A DNA stretch of 31,469 bases from Eubacteriales Family XIII. Incertae Sedis bacterium (GTDB lineage Bacteria; Bacillota; Clostridia; Peptostreptococcales; Anaerovoracaceae). Of this stretch, positions 6,759-13,829 are shown piece after piece. Position numbers and translations under genes: made by a program. Position 1 is the first letter of the stretch; every line of letters starts with the position of its first letter. Below the pieces are notes generated by a model. That model was not told where the DNA came from. It saw only the letters and a list, made by a program, of their open reading frames with translations, and searched no databases. Location: NCBI GenBank assembly GCA_031272745.1, contig JAISTF010000188.1:1-31469 (forward strand), given 5' to 3'.

Positions 6759-8518
6759 GAATCGTGGTTGGAGAAGGCAGCTGCGGCGTCGCGTCGGGCG
6801 CAAAAAAGACAGAGGCGGCGCTTGCGGCGCTGCTCGCGGAGCGCGGCGGTGCGGCGGGCGACGGCAGTTATTCGGGAATAACGCTGGAGAAGGCCGGCTG
6901 TGTCGGCAATTGCTACCTCGAGCCGGTCGTCGACGTGTATGGGGACGACGGCGGGCTCGCGGCGCGGTATGTGCGCGCGACCGAGGAGCGCGCGGCCGAC
7001 ATCCTCGCGGGGACGGCGGACGACCTGTTGATTTCGGACGAGGACGCGGCGTTTTTGTCGCAGCAGCGGCGCATCGTGCTGCGCAACGCGGGACTCATCA
7101 ATCCCGAGAAAATCGAAGAATACATCGCGGCGGGCGGTTACGAGGCGCTGCGCAAGGCGTTGACGCAGATGACGCCCGAGGAAGTGATCGAAGAGGTCAA
7201 GGTCGCGGGGCTGCGCGGGCGCGGCGGCGCGGGTTTCCCGACGTGGTTCAAATGGGACGCGGCGCGAAACGCGGACGCGGGCGGCGGCGCGAAATACATG
7301 GTCTGCAACGCGGACGAGGGCGACCCGGGCGCGTTCATGGACCGCTCGGTGCTCGAAGGCGACCCGCACGCGGTGCTCGAGGGCATGGCCATCGGCGGTT
7401 ATGCGATCGGCGCGCACGAAGGCGTGATTTACGTCCGCGCGGAATACCCGCTCGCGATCACGCGGCTGGAGATCGCAATCGCGCAGGCCGAGGAGAAGGG
7501 CGTGCTCGGGAAGGATATTTTCGGCACCGGCTATGACTTTTCGATTCGCATCAAGGCGGGCGCGGGCGCGTTTGTCTGCGGCGAGGAAACGGCGCTCATC
7601 GCGTCGCTCGAGGGCGAGCGCGGGATGCCGCGGCTCAAGCCGCCGTTCCCGGCGCAGAAGGGCTTCTGGAAGCAGCCGACCAACATCAACAACGTCGAGA
7701 CCTTCGCGAACGTGCCGTTTGTGATTCGCGAGGGCGGCGCGGCGTTTGCGGCGTACGGCACGGAGAAGTCGAAGGGCACGAAGGTGTTTGCGCTCGCGGG
7801 CAAGATCGCGAAGGGCGGCCTCGTCGAAGTGCCGATGGGCCTGCCGCTGCGCGACGTGATTTTCGGCATCGGCGGCGGCATCAAGGCGGGGCGCGCGTTC
7901 AAGGCCGTGCAGATGGGCGGGCCGTCGGGCGGCTGTATCCCGGCCGCGCTCGCGGATACGCCCGTCGACTACGAAAGCATCACGCAGACGGGCGCGATCG
8001 TCGGCTCGGGCGGCATGATCGTCATGGACGAGGATACGTGCATGGTCGACATGGCGCGGTATTTCCTCGATTTCACGCGCAAGGAGTCGTGCGGGAAATG
8101 CAATTACTGCCGCGTCGGGACGAAGCGGATGCTCGAAATCCTCGAACGCATCACGCTCGGGGAAGGGCGCGACGGGGACATCGAGCTGCTCGAAGAGCTC
8201 GCGGGCAAGATCAAAGACGGCTCGCTGTGCGGGCTCGGGCAGACGGCGCCGAACCCCGTGCTGACGACAATCCGGTATTTCCGGAACGAGTACGAGGACC
8301 ATATTTACAATAAGCATTGCACGGCGCATTATTGCAAGGCGCTCGTGACATACGCGATCACGGACGCGTGCGTGGGGTGCACGAAGTGCGCGAGGAACTG
8401 CCCGACGGGGGCGATCTCCGGCGAGGTGAAGAAACCGCACGGGATCGATCAGGCGAAATGCGTCAAATGCGGCAAATGCGAGGAAAACTGCGCCTTCGGC
8501 GCGGTGCTCAGGGATTGA
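6755..8518 (+). CDS. nuoF: NuoF/HydB-like NAD(H)- and FMN-binding Fe-S subunit
   Basis: 587 residues, the long HydB/HndC form. The order is: a thioredoxin-like [2Fe-2S] domain (about 1-95, Cys10 and GCVGNCYLEP); the NADH/FMN core with GLRGRGGAGFP and the ADEGDPGAF and GAGAFVCGEETAL motifs; the SLBB region; the [4Fe-4S] motif ESCGKCNYCRVGT with its later Cys (SLCGLGQ); and a C-terminal pair of [4Fe-4S] ferredoxin motifs (CVGCTKCARNCP and CVKCGKCEENC). In HydB/HndC proteins this subunit oxidises or reduces NAD(H) and is the flavin site proposed for electron bifurcation. It overlaps the NuoE-like gene by ATGA, and the third subunit begins 15 bases downstream. No H-cluster or formate dehydrogenase catalytic subunit is encoded in the window. 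Confidence 0.92.
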   Translation: MRIVVGEGSCGVASGAKKTEAALAALLAERGGAAGDGSYSGITLEKAGCVGNCYLEPVVDVYGDDGGLAARYVRATEERAADILAGTADDLLISDEDAAFLSQQRRIVLRNAGLINPEKIEEYIAAGGYEALRKALTQMTPEEVIEEVKVAGLRGRGGAGFPTWFKWDAARNADAGGGAKYMVCNADEGDPGAFMDRSVLEGDPHAVLEGMAIGGYAIGAHEGVIYVRAEYPLAITRLEIAIAQAEEKGVLGKDIFGTGYDFSIRIKAGAGAFVCGEETALIASLEGERGMPRLKPPFPAQKGFWKQPTNINNVETFANVPFVIREGGAAFAAYGTEKSKGTKVFALAGKIAKGGLVEVPMGLPLRDVIFGIGGGIKAGRAFKAVQMGGPSGGCIPAALADTPVDYESITQTGAIVGSGGMIVMDEDTCMVDMARYFLDFTRKESCGKCNYCRVGTKRMLEILERITLGEGRDGDIELLEELAGKIKDGSLCGLGQTAPNPVLTTIRYFRNEYEDHIYNKHCTAHYCKALVTYAITDACVGCTKCARNCPTGAISGEVKKPHGIDQAKCVKCGKCEENCAFGAVLRD

Positions 8519-8533
8519 GTGGAGAAGGAAACA

Positions 8534-11053
8534 ATGGCGAGCATCAACGTAACAATAGACGGAAAACAGGTTTCTGTAAACAGCGGCGCGACGCTCTTGG
8601 ACGCGGCGCGGGCGGCGGGCGTGGACATCCCGACGCTGTGCTACGACGAGCGGACGGAGATCTACGGCAGCTGCGGGCTGTGCGTCGTCGAGGTCGAGGG
8701 CAACCCGAAACTCGTGAAGGCGTGCTCGACGGTGGCGGCCGACGGGAACGTGGTCCATACGGACACGGCGCGCGTGATCGAGTCGCGCAAGACGATGCTG
8801 GAGCTTTTGCTGTCGAACCACGTCGGCGACTGCCGGCCGCCGTGCGTGCAGGCTTGCCCCGCGCACACGGACTGCCAGGGCTATGTGGGCCTCATGGCGC
8901 TCGGCAAGACGCGCGAGGCGCTGGAGCTCATCAAGGAGAAGATTCCGCTCCCCGCGTCGATCGGGCGCGTCTGCCCGCACCCGTGCGAGCAGGAATGCCG
9001 GCGCGGGCTCGTCGAGGAGCCCGTGGCGATCGCGTATATCAAGCGGTTTTGCGGGGATTGGGCGCTGGGCTTGCAGCCCGGCGCGGACGCGGGCGGGCGG
9101 CAGGATGCCGCCCCTACAAATGGGATTGCCGCGGACAATGAATGTAGGGGCGGCTTGCAGCCGCCCGCCGACTCGGGGAAATCCGTGGGGATCGTGGGCG
9201 CGGGGCCGTACGGGCTTTCGCTCGCGTACTTCCTGCGGCGCATGGGGCACGCGGTCACGGTGTACGAGGCGATGCCGCACGCGGGCGGGATGCTGCGTTA
9301 CGGCATCCCCGAGTACCGGCTGCCGAAGGCGGTCGTCGATGCGGAGGCCGCGGGCATCGAGGCGATGGGCGTGACGTTCCGGTACGGCACGAAGGTCGGT
9401 GCGCCGGAAGCGGGCGGCGGCACGGTGACATTGGATGAACTGCGGGGGGCGCACGACGCGGTCTGCCTCGGCATCGGGGCGTGGGTGTCGACGGGCACGG
9501 GCGCGGACGGGGAAGACCTGCCCGGCGTGGTCGGCGGGATTGATTTCCTGCGCGAGGTGGTGCAGGCAGACGGCATTCCCGACTTTCGCGGCAAAAACGT
9601 CGCGGTCGTCGGCGGGGGCAATACGGCGATGGACGCCTGCCGGACGGCGGTGCGGCTCGGCGCGGAAAACGTCTACAACATCTACCGCCGCACGAAGGCC
9701 GAGATGCCCGCAGACCTCATCGAAATCGAAGAAGCCGAGGAAGAGGGCGTCGTCTTCAAAAACCTCACGAACCCCATCCGCTACGAGGCGGGGGCGGACG
9801 GCCGCGTCTGCCGCGCCGTGCTGCAAGTGATGGAACTCGGCGAGCCCGACGCCTCGGGGCGCCGCTCGCCCGTGCCCGTCGAGGGCAAGACGGAGACGAT
9901 TGACGTGGACACCGTGATTCTCGCGGTGGGCCAGGCCGTGGACGCGGCGGGGATCGCCGCCGATTTGGAACTCACGCGGAAGGGCGGCGTCGCCTACGAT
10001 TCCGCGACGTTCCGCACCTCGCTGCCCGGCGTGTTCTGCGGCGGCGACTGCGGCAACGACAAGATTTCCATCGCGGTCGAGGCCATCGCGGACGCGAAGC
10101 ATTCCAGTGGCGTGATCGATGCGTTCCTGCGCGGGGAGGATGCGCCGTACAGGGCGCCGTACATCGTGGAGCGCACGGACGTGACGGAGCGGACGTTTGA
10201 GGACCGCGAGCGGGAGTGCCGGCCGCCGATGGGCGTGCTCGCGCCGGATGTCCGCAAGGGCTCCTTCGACGAGGTGGTCGCGGGTTGGACCGAGGCCGAC
10301 GCGGCGAAGGAAGGGGCGCGGTGCCTCGAGTGCGGGTGCGGGGATTTCTTTGAGTGCAGGCTGTATCGTTATGCAAACGAGTACGATGTGAAGCCGGAGC
10401 GGTTCGCGGGGGCGTATTCCGTGTCGCCGGATGATGCGGCGACGCTGAATCCGTCGGATGACGGGCATCCGTTCATCGTGCGCGAGGAAGGCAAATGCAT
10501 CTTGTGCGGGCTGTGCGTGCGCGTCTGCGAGGAGGTCTGCGGCGTCAGCGCGCTCGGGCTTGTCGGGCGCGGGTTCGACACGGCGGTCAAACCCGAGATG
10601 GAGAAGCCGCTCGCGGAGTCCGGCTGCGTGGCGTGCGGGCAGTGCGTGGCGGCCTGTCCGACGGGCGCGCTGCAGGAACGGCTGCCGCTCGCGAAATCCG
10701 TGCCGCTGGAGACGGAGAAGCGCGAGGCGGTCTGTGAATTTTGCGGGGCCGGGTGCAGGCTGGTGATTGAAGAATGCGCGGGGCTGTTTGTGAAGGCGAA
10801 CCCGGCGCGTACAGAGGACGGGCGGCTCGGGCCGATCTGCGTGCTTGGGAAGTTCGGGTACGGCACGGGCGGCGCGGAAAGCGCGGGCGGCAGGCTTGTC
10901 CTGCGCTCAGTCGCAGGGATGCCGCCCCTACATGGCGGAGGCGGCGCGGATCCTCTGGCGGCGGTCAAGGCGAAGGCCGCGTCGCTCGGGAGCGTCTCCT
11001 TCGAGGATGCGTTCCGCACCATCGGCGAGGCGTACCGCGCGCAGGGGGTATGA
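8534..11053 (+). CDS. 2Fe-2S / GltD-like FAD-NAD(P) / ferredoxin chimera ending in a molybdopterin-domain stub
   Basis: 839 residues from ATG 8534, behind GGAGAAGG. Domains in order: NuoG-type [2Fe-2S] (1-75; CYDE, SCGLCVVE); the Cys-rich GltD/NfnB N-domain (CRPPCVQAC, CPHPCEQEC); FAD-binding VGIVGAGPYG; NAD(P)-binding VAVVGGGNTAMDA; a 2x[4Fe-4S] ferredoxin (CILCGLCVRVC, CVACGQCVAAC); then CEFCGAGCRLVIEE, the first Fe4S4 motif of formate-dehydrogenase-type proteins. The remaining 600 or so residues of a molybdoenzyme are absent: the chain ends 60 residues later, after a repeat-derived segment. Two palindromic repeat insertions lie in frame (residues 187-212 and 784-800). It is probably the third subunit of a soluble, possibly bifurcating, NAD(P)H/ferredoxin oxidoreductase. 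Its stop overlaps the next ATG (ATGA). Confidence 0.85.
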   Translation: MASINVTIDGKQVSVNSGATLLDAARAAGVDIPTLCYDERTEIYGSCGLCVVEVEGNPKLVKACSTVAADGNVVHTDTARVIESRKTMLELLLSNHVGDCRPPCVQACPAHTDCQGYVGLMALGKTREALELIKEKIPLPASIGRVCPHPCEQECRRGLVEEPVAIAYIKRFCGDWALGLQPGADAGGRQDAAPTNGIAADNECRGGLQPPADSGKSVGIVGAGPYGLSLAYFLRRMGHAVTVYEAMPHAGGMLRYGIPEYRLPKAVVDAEAAGIEAMGVTFRYGTKVGAPEAGGGTVTLDELRGAHDAVCLGIGAWVSTGTGADGEDLPGVVGGIDFLREVVQADGIPDFRGKNVAVVGGGNTAMDACRTAVRLGAENVYNIYRRTKAEMPADLIEIEEAEEEGVVFKNLTNPIRYEAGADGRVCRAVLQVMELGEPDASGRRSPVPVEGKTETIDVDTVILAVGQAVDAAGIAADLELTRKGGVAYDSATFRTSLPGVFCGGDCGNDKISIAVEAIADAKHSSGVIDAFLRGEDAPYRAPYIVERTDVTERTFEDRERECRPPMGVLAPDVRKGSFDEVVAGWTEADAAKEGARCLECGCGDFFECRLYRYANEYDVKPERFAGAYSVSPDDAATLNPSDDGHPFIVREEGKCILCGLCVRVCEEVCGVSALGLVGRGFDTAVKPEMEKPLAESGCVACGQCVAACPTGALQERLPLAKSVPLETEKREAVCEFCGAGCRLVIEECAGLFVKANPARTEDGRLGPICVLGKFGYGTGGAESAGGRLVLRSVAGMPPLHGGGGADPLAAVKAKAASLGSVSFEDAFRTIGEAYRAQGV
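9067..9079 (+). repeat. Small GGGCT-TGC-AGCCC hairpin beside the composite repeat
   Basis: A perfect 5-bp stem with a TGC loop. The same TTGCAGCC core recurs at 9155-9162 in the right-hand repeat, so the flanks 9068-9092 and 9153-9178 look like imperfect direct copies; both encode GLQPxADxG. This may mark duplication during insertion, or it may be chance. Confidence 0.35.
9094..9167. repeat. Inverted pair of palindromic elements inside a coding sequence
   Basis: Left copy 9094-9118: C, stem GGGCGGCA/TGCCGCCC with loop GGA, then CTACA. Right copy 9143-9167 is the same 25-base element in reverse orientation (TGTAG, stem GGGCGGCT/AGCCGCCC, loop TGC, G). The two differ only around the loop and are separated by 24 bases, so the 74-base unit is a large inverted repeat made of two hairpins. 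It is translated in frame as part of a low-complexity linker between the Cys-rich domain and the FAD domain of the 8534-11053 protein, where relatives have only a short linker. Confidence 0.85.
10884..10932. repeat. 49-base palindromic repeat, long form, near the 3' end of the flavo-Fe-S gene
   Basis: It begins CGGGCGGCA and ends TGCCGCCCCTACA like the 25-base form, but carries a 27-base centre with its own CCTGCG/CGCAGG complement. It is identical to the copy at 11090-11138 except at one base. It encodes GGRLVLRSVAGMPPLH (residues 784-800) directly after the molybdopterin Fe4S4 motif of the host protein. Confidence 0.85.
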
Positions 11054-11832
11054 CCGGCACGTATGTCATCGTTACGGGGTGGCAGGAGGCGGGCGGCAGG
11101 CTTGTCCTGCGCGCAGTCGCAGGGATGCCGCCCCTACATGGGTTTCCGTTTGGTGGCCCTGGCGCGTATCGCCCGGGTGCGGGCGATTTCCTTGCTTGTG
11201 CGGACGGGGGGTACCGCTTTGCGCGCGCAGCCGGCGTCGAGCCGGACGCCGTCATCGGCGATCTTGACAGCCTGACAGCCGAAGATTTGCAGGCGCTGGC
11301 CGACCGTTGCGCGTGCGCCGCGGACGACGAGCCGCGCCGCCCGCAGGTCATCCGCCACCCGAAGGAGAAGGATGACACGGACACGATGCTGTGCGTCAAG
11401 GATGGGATCGCGAGGGGTTATTCAAATTTTTGCATCCTCGGGGGGCTCGGCGGCGATTTTGCGCATACGGTCGCGACGCTGCAGGCGCTGTCCTTTCTCA
11501 CGGACATGGAATGCGCGGCGCGCGTCGAGACGGGCGCGGAGACCGTCTTCATGCTCGACGGCGTGACGCTGCGGGAACTCGAAGCGGGCGTGGAGACGCA
11601 CGAAACGGCCATCGAAGGCACGGCGGGGCAGGCGTTTTCCGTGTTCTCCTACGCGGAGCGCACCGTGCATGTGGCGATCGACGGTGATGTGAAATACCCG
11701 CTGGCGGACGCGGTGCTGACGCAGAGTTATCCCGTGGGCCTGCACAACGAGTTCGCGGGGAGCGGCCCGTGCCGCGCCCGCATCGCCTGTGGCTACGGGC
11801 GCCTGCTTGTGGTATACTCACATCAGAGATGA
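11050..11832 (+). CDS. thiN: Thiamine pyrophosphokinase carrying a repeat insertion
   Basis: 260 residues against about 210-220 for the family. It transfers pyrophosphate from ATP to thiamine to make TPP. Recognisable motifs are CADGGYRFAR, PDAVIGDLDSL (acidic Mg/ATP site), HPKEKDDTDTMLC and, near the end, the thiamine-binding HNEFAGSG. The usual GGR-x-DH motif reads GGDFAH, a departure at a conserved site. Residues 14-30 (GGRLVLRAVAGMPPLH) are encoded by a palindromic repeat and lie just after the first beta strand, which accounts for part of the extra length. The ATG overlaps the previous TGA (ATGA), and its own TGA overlaps the ATG of the E1 alpha gene. Adjacency to a TPP enzyme suggests local cofactor supply. 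Confidence 0.85.
   Translation: MTGTYVIVTGWQEAGGRLVLRAVAGMPPLHGFPFGGPGAYRPGAGDFLACADGGYRFARAAGVEPDAVIGDLDSLTAEDLQALADRCACAADDEPRRPQVIRHPKEKDDTDTMLCVKDGIARGYSNFCILGGLGGDFAHTVATLQALSFLTDMECAARVETGAETVFMLDGVTLRELEAGVETHETAIEGTAGQAFSVFSYAERTVHVAIDGDVKYPLADAVLTQSYPVGLHNEFAGSGPCRARIACGYGRLLVVYSHQR
11090..11138. repeat. 49-base palindromic repeat inside thiamine pyrophosphokinase
   Basis: The second long-form copy, 48 of 49 bases identical to 10884-10932 only 157 bases upstream. Both are in the same orientation and read in the same frame (GGRLVLR-A/S-VAGMPPLH). The near identity against otherwise unrelated flanks shows recent insertion or duplication. Confidence 0.88.
11810..11818 (+). promoter_or_regulatory. 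Extended -10 promoter for the E1 genes, leaderless arrangement
   Basis: TGG-TATACT within the 3' end of thiN. Only ten bases separate the box from ATG 11829, and there is no Shine-Dalgarno, so a transcript starting about seven bases after the box would have almost no leader. Confidence 0.5.
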
Positions 11833-12800
11833 GCATGACGAGAGACGAAGCCCTGAAGATATACGAGACCATGGTGCGCATCCGCACCTTCGACGAAACG
11901 GCCGCCGCGCTGTTCGAGGCCGGCGAGCTCCCCGGGTTTGTGCATCCTTATTCCGGCGAAGAGGCCATCGCGGCCGGCGTGTGCAGCGAGCTCACAAAGG
12001 ACGACTGCGTGTGCAGCACACACCGCGGCCACGGACACATCATCGCAAAAGGCGCGGACACGAAGCGCATGATGGCCGAGCTGTTCGGCAAGGTTTCCGG
12101 CTACAGCGGCGGCAAGAGCGGCTCCATGCACATCGCGGATTTCTCGCTTGGCATCATCGGCGCCAACGGCATCGTCGCGGCCGACATCGTGGTCGCCAAC
12201 GGCGTCGCCTTCGCGCTGCAATACCAAGAGAAGGACGCCGTCTGCGTGGCGTTTTTCGGCGACGGCGCAAGCAACCGCGGCCCGTTCCACGAAGGGCTCA
12301 ACCTCGCGGCAACCTGGGACCTCCCCACGATTTTCGTCTGCGAGAATAACAATTTTGCATCCACCACGGCGAGGAAGACGGCCATGCGCATCGAGCGCAT
12401 CGCGGAGCGCGCGGCGGCTTACGGCATGACGGGCGTGACGATCGACGGCAACGACCCGATCGCTGTGAAGCACGCGGTGCGGGCCGCGCGGGATCGAATG
12501 AAACGCGGCGGCGGGCAGACGCTCATCGAGGCCGTGACGTGGCGGCACCACCAGCATTTCGTCGGCGACCGCCATGTCTACAAGAATCCCGAGGAGCAAG
12601 AGCGCTGGCTGTCCGACGAGATGGATCCGATTCCGCGTTTCGAGCGTGTGTTGGCGGCGAGGGGGCTCGCGGGCGCGGCCGATTTCGCGGATGTGAAAAA
12701 ACGCGCGGAGGAGGAGCTCGCCGCGGCGGTCGCCTTCGCAAAGGCCGATGCGTATCCGTCCGCGGAGACGCTGACGGATTGCGTGTATCGCGAAGGATAA
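11829..12800 (+). CDS. acoA: TPP-dependent 2-oxoacid/acetoin dehydrogenase E1, alpha subunit
   Basis: 323 residues from ATG 11829, which overlaps the thiN stop; ATG 11835 is an alternative start. The TPP-binding motif is GDGASNRG (144-151) through CENNNFA (171-177), the GDG-x(26-28)-N pattern. The HRGHGH segment (65-70) and the GxSGGKSGSMH segment are those of acetoin dehydrogenase/PDH-type E1 alpha chains. With the beta subunit it decarboxylates a 2-oxo substrate (acetoin, pyruvate or a branched oxoacid) and transfers the acyl group to lipoate. The most similar family is AcoA of acetoin:DCPIP oxidoreductase. No E2, E3 or lipoate genes are in the window, so its partner is elsewhere or absent. 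Confidence 0.88.
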   Translation: MSMTRDEALKIYETMVRIRTFDETAAALFEAGELPGFVHPYSGEEAIAAGVCSELTKDDCVCSTHRGHGHIIAKGADTKRMMAELFGKVSGYSGGKSGSMHIADFSLGIIGANGIVAADIVVANGVAFALQYQEKDAVCVAFFGDGASNRGPFHEGLNLAATWDLPTIFVCENNNFASTTARKTAMRIERIAERAAAYGMTGVTIDGNDPIAVKHAVRAARDRMKRGGGQTLIEAVTWRHHQHFVGDRHVYKNPEEQERWLSDEMDPIPRFERVLAARGLAGAADFADVKKRAEEELAAAVAFAKADAYPSAETLTDCVYREG

Positions 12801-12801
12801 G

Positions 12802-13767
12802 ATGGCAAGACCGATGGCCCGAATGACTTTCGATGAGGCATTGAACGACGCGCTGCTCGTGGAGATGCGGCGCGATTCGTCGGTGGTCGTCATCGGCGAG
12901 GACGTCGAATTGAAACAGGCGGCGTTGTTCAAGGAGTTCGGGGCGCGCCGCGTACGCAACACGCCGATCAGCGAGGCGCAGATCATCGGCCTCGCGGTCG
13001 GGTCCGCCGCGATGGGGTTGCGGCCGGTCACCTGCATGTCCTTCTCCGATTTCCTCTGCTGCTGTTTCGACGAGATCGTCAACCAGGCCGCGAAGATGTC
13101 GTATATGCTGGGCGGGCAGACGCATCTGCCGCTCGTCGTGCGCTGCAGCACGGGCGCGGGCATCCGCGCGGCCGCGCAGCATTCCCAGTCTTTGGAGTCC
13201 GTATTTGCCCAGTTCCCGGGGCTCAAAGTCGCCGTCCCTTCGACGCCGGAAAAGGCGAAAGGGCTGCTCGCGCAGGCGATTCGGGATGACAATCCGGTGA
13301 TCTTCTTTGAGCACAAGCTGCTCGGACGGATGGAAGGAGAGGTGCCGGCGGGGGAATACACGCTGCCTTTCGGCAGGGCCGACGTCGTGCGCGAGGGCGA
13401 TGGCGTCACGCTCGTCGCGTGGGGGCGCATGGTGCCTATTTGCTTGGACGCGGCCGCGCGGCTCTCCGCGCAGGGGACGGAGGCGGAAGTCATCGACGTG
13501 ATGACGCTGACGCCGTTCGACGAGGAGACGGTCCTCGCATCCGTGCGCAAAACGGGGCGCTGCGTGGTGGCGCACGAGGCCGTCCTCCACGGCGGGTTCG
13601 GCGGCGAGGTGGCCGCCCGCGTCGCGGAAAAAGCCTTCGCCTCGCTCAAGGGGCCCGTGAAGCGCGTCGGCGCGCCGTTTTCGCCCGTGCCGTTCTCGCC
13701 GCCGCTCGAGGACGCGTGGATTCCGGGTGCGGATTGCGTGGTTGAAGCAATTCAAGAATTGTTATAG
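12802..13767 (+). CDS. acoB: TPP-dependent 2-oxoacid/acetoin dehydrogenase E1, beta subunit
   Basis: 321 residues starting one base after the alpha-subunit stop. An N-terminal pyrimidine-binding transketolase-like domain (VVVIGEDVE at 29-37, RVRNTPISEAQIIGLAVG) is followed by the C-terminal transketolase domain (about 190-321, DVMTLTPFDEETVLASVRKTGRCVVAHEA). Glu57 in ISEAQ is the conserved glutamate that activates the TPP aminopyrimidine in E1 beta chains. It forms an alpha2beta2 heterotetramer with the preceding product. The gene ends in TAG, 9 bases before the promoter box of the 4-hydroxybutyrate genes, so the E1 pair may be a two-gene unit or read on into them. Confidence 0.88.
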   Translation: MARPMARMTFDEALNDALLVEMRRDSSVVVIGEDVELKQAALFKEFGARRVRNTPISEAQIIGLAVGSAAMGLRPVTCMSFSDFLCCCFDEIVNQAAKMSYMLGGQTHLPLVVRCSTGAGIRAAAQHSQSLESVFAQFPGLKVAVPSTPEKAKGLLAQAIRDDNPVIFFEHKLLGRMEGEVPAGEYTLPFGRADVVREGDGVTLVAWGRMVPICLDAAARLSAQGTEAEVIDVMTLTPFDEETVLASVRKTGRCVVAHEAVLHGGFGGEVAARVAEKAFASLKGPVKRVGAPFSPVPFSPPLEDAWIPGADCVVEAIQELL

Positions 13768-13773
13768 GATTAT

Positions 13774-13782
13774 TGATATAAT
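13774..13782 (+). promoter_or_regulatory. Extended -10 promoter for the 4-hydroxybutyrate genes
   Basis: TGA followed by a perfect TATAAT (13777-13782). There is no clear -35 at 17 bases (AAGAAT). The leader of about 41 bases contains a small GCCGG/CCGGC stem (13786-13804) and a GGAAGG ribosome binding site before ATG 13830. Confidence 0.55.
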
Positions 13783-13829
13783 AGAGCCGGAAGACATCAC
13801 CGGCGCAGCATGAAAGGAAGGGTAAGAAT

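Noticed and set aside
6680..10468. Minus-strand open frame of 1262 codons opposite the NuoF/GltD genes
   Set aside because: Same antisense effect of biased codon use; composition is Arg/Ala/His-rich without domains, and it spans three well-supported plus-strand genes.
9094..11138. CRISPR array
   Set aside because: The repeats are irregularly spaced, occur in both orientations, differ in length and lie inside coding frames; no cas gene is present.
11769..11828. Earlier start for E1 alpha at ATG 11769
   Set aside because: It would overlap thiN by 60 bases and add residues unlike the family's N-terminus; ATG 11829 fits the stop/start overlap and family length.
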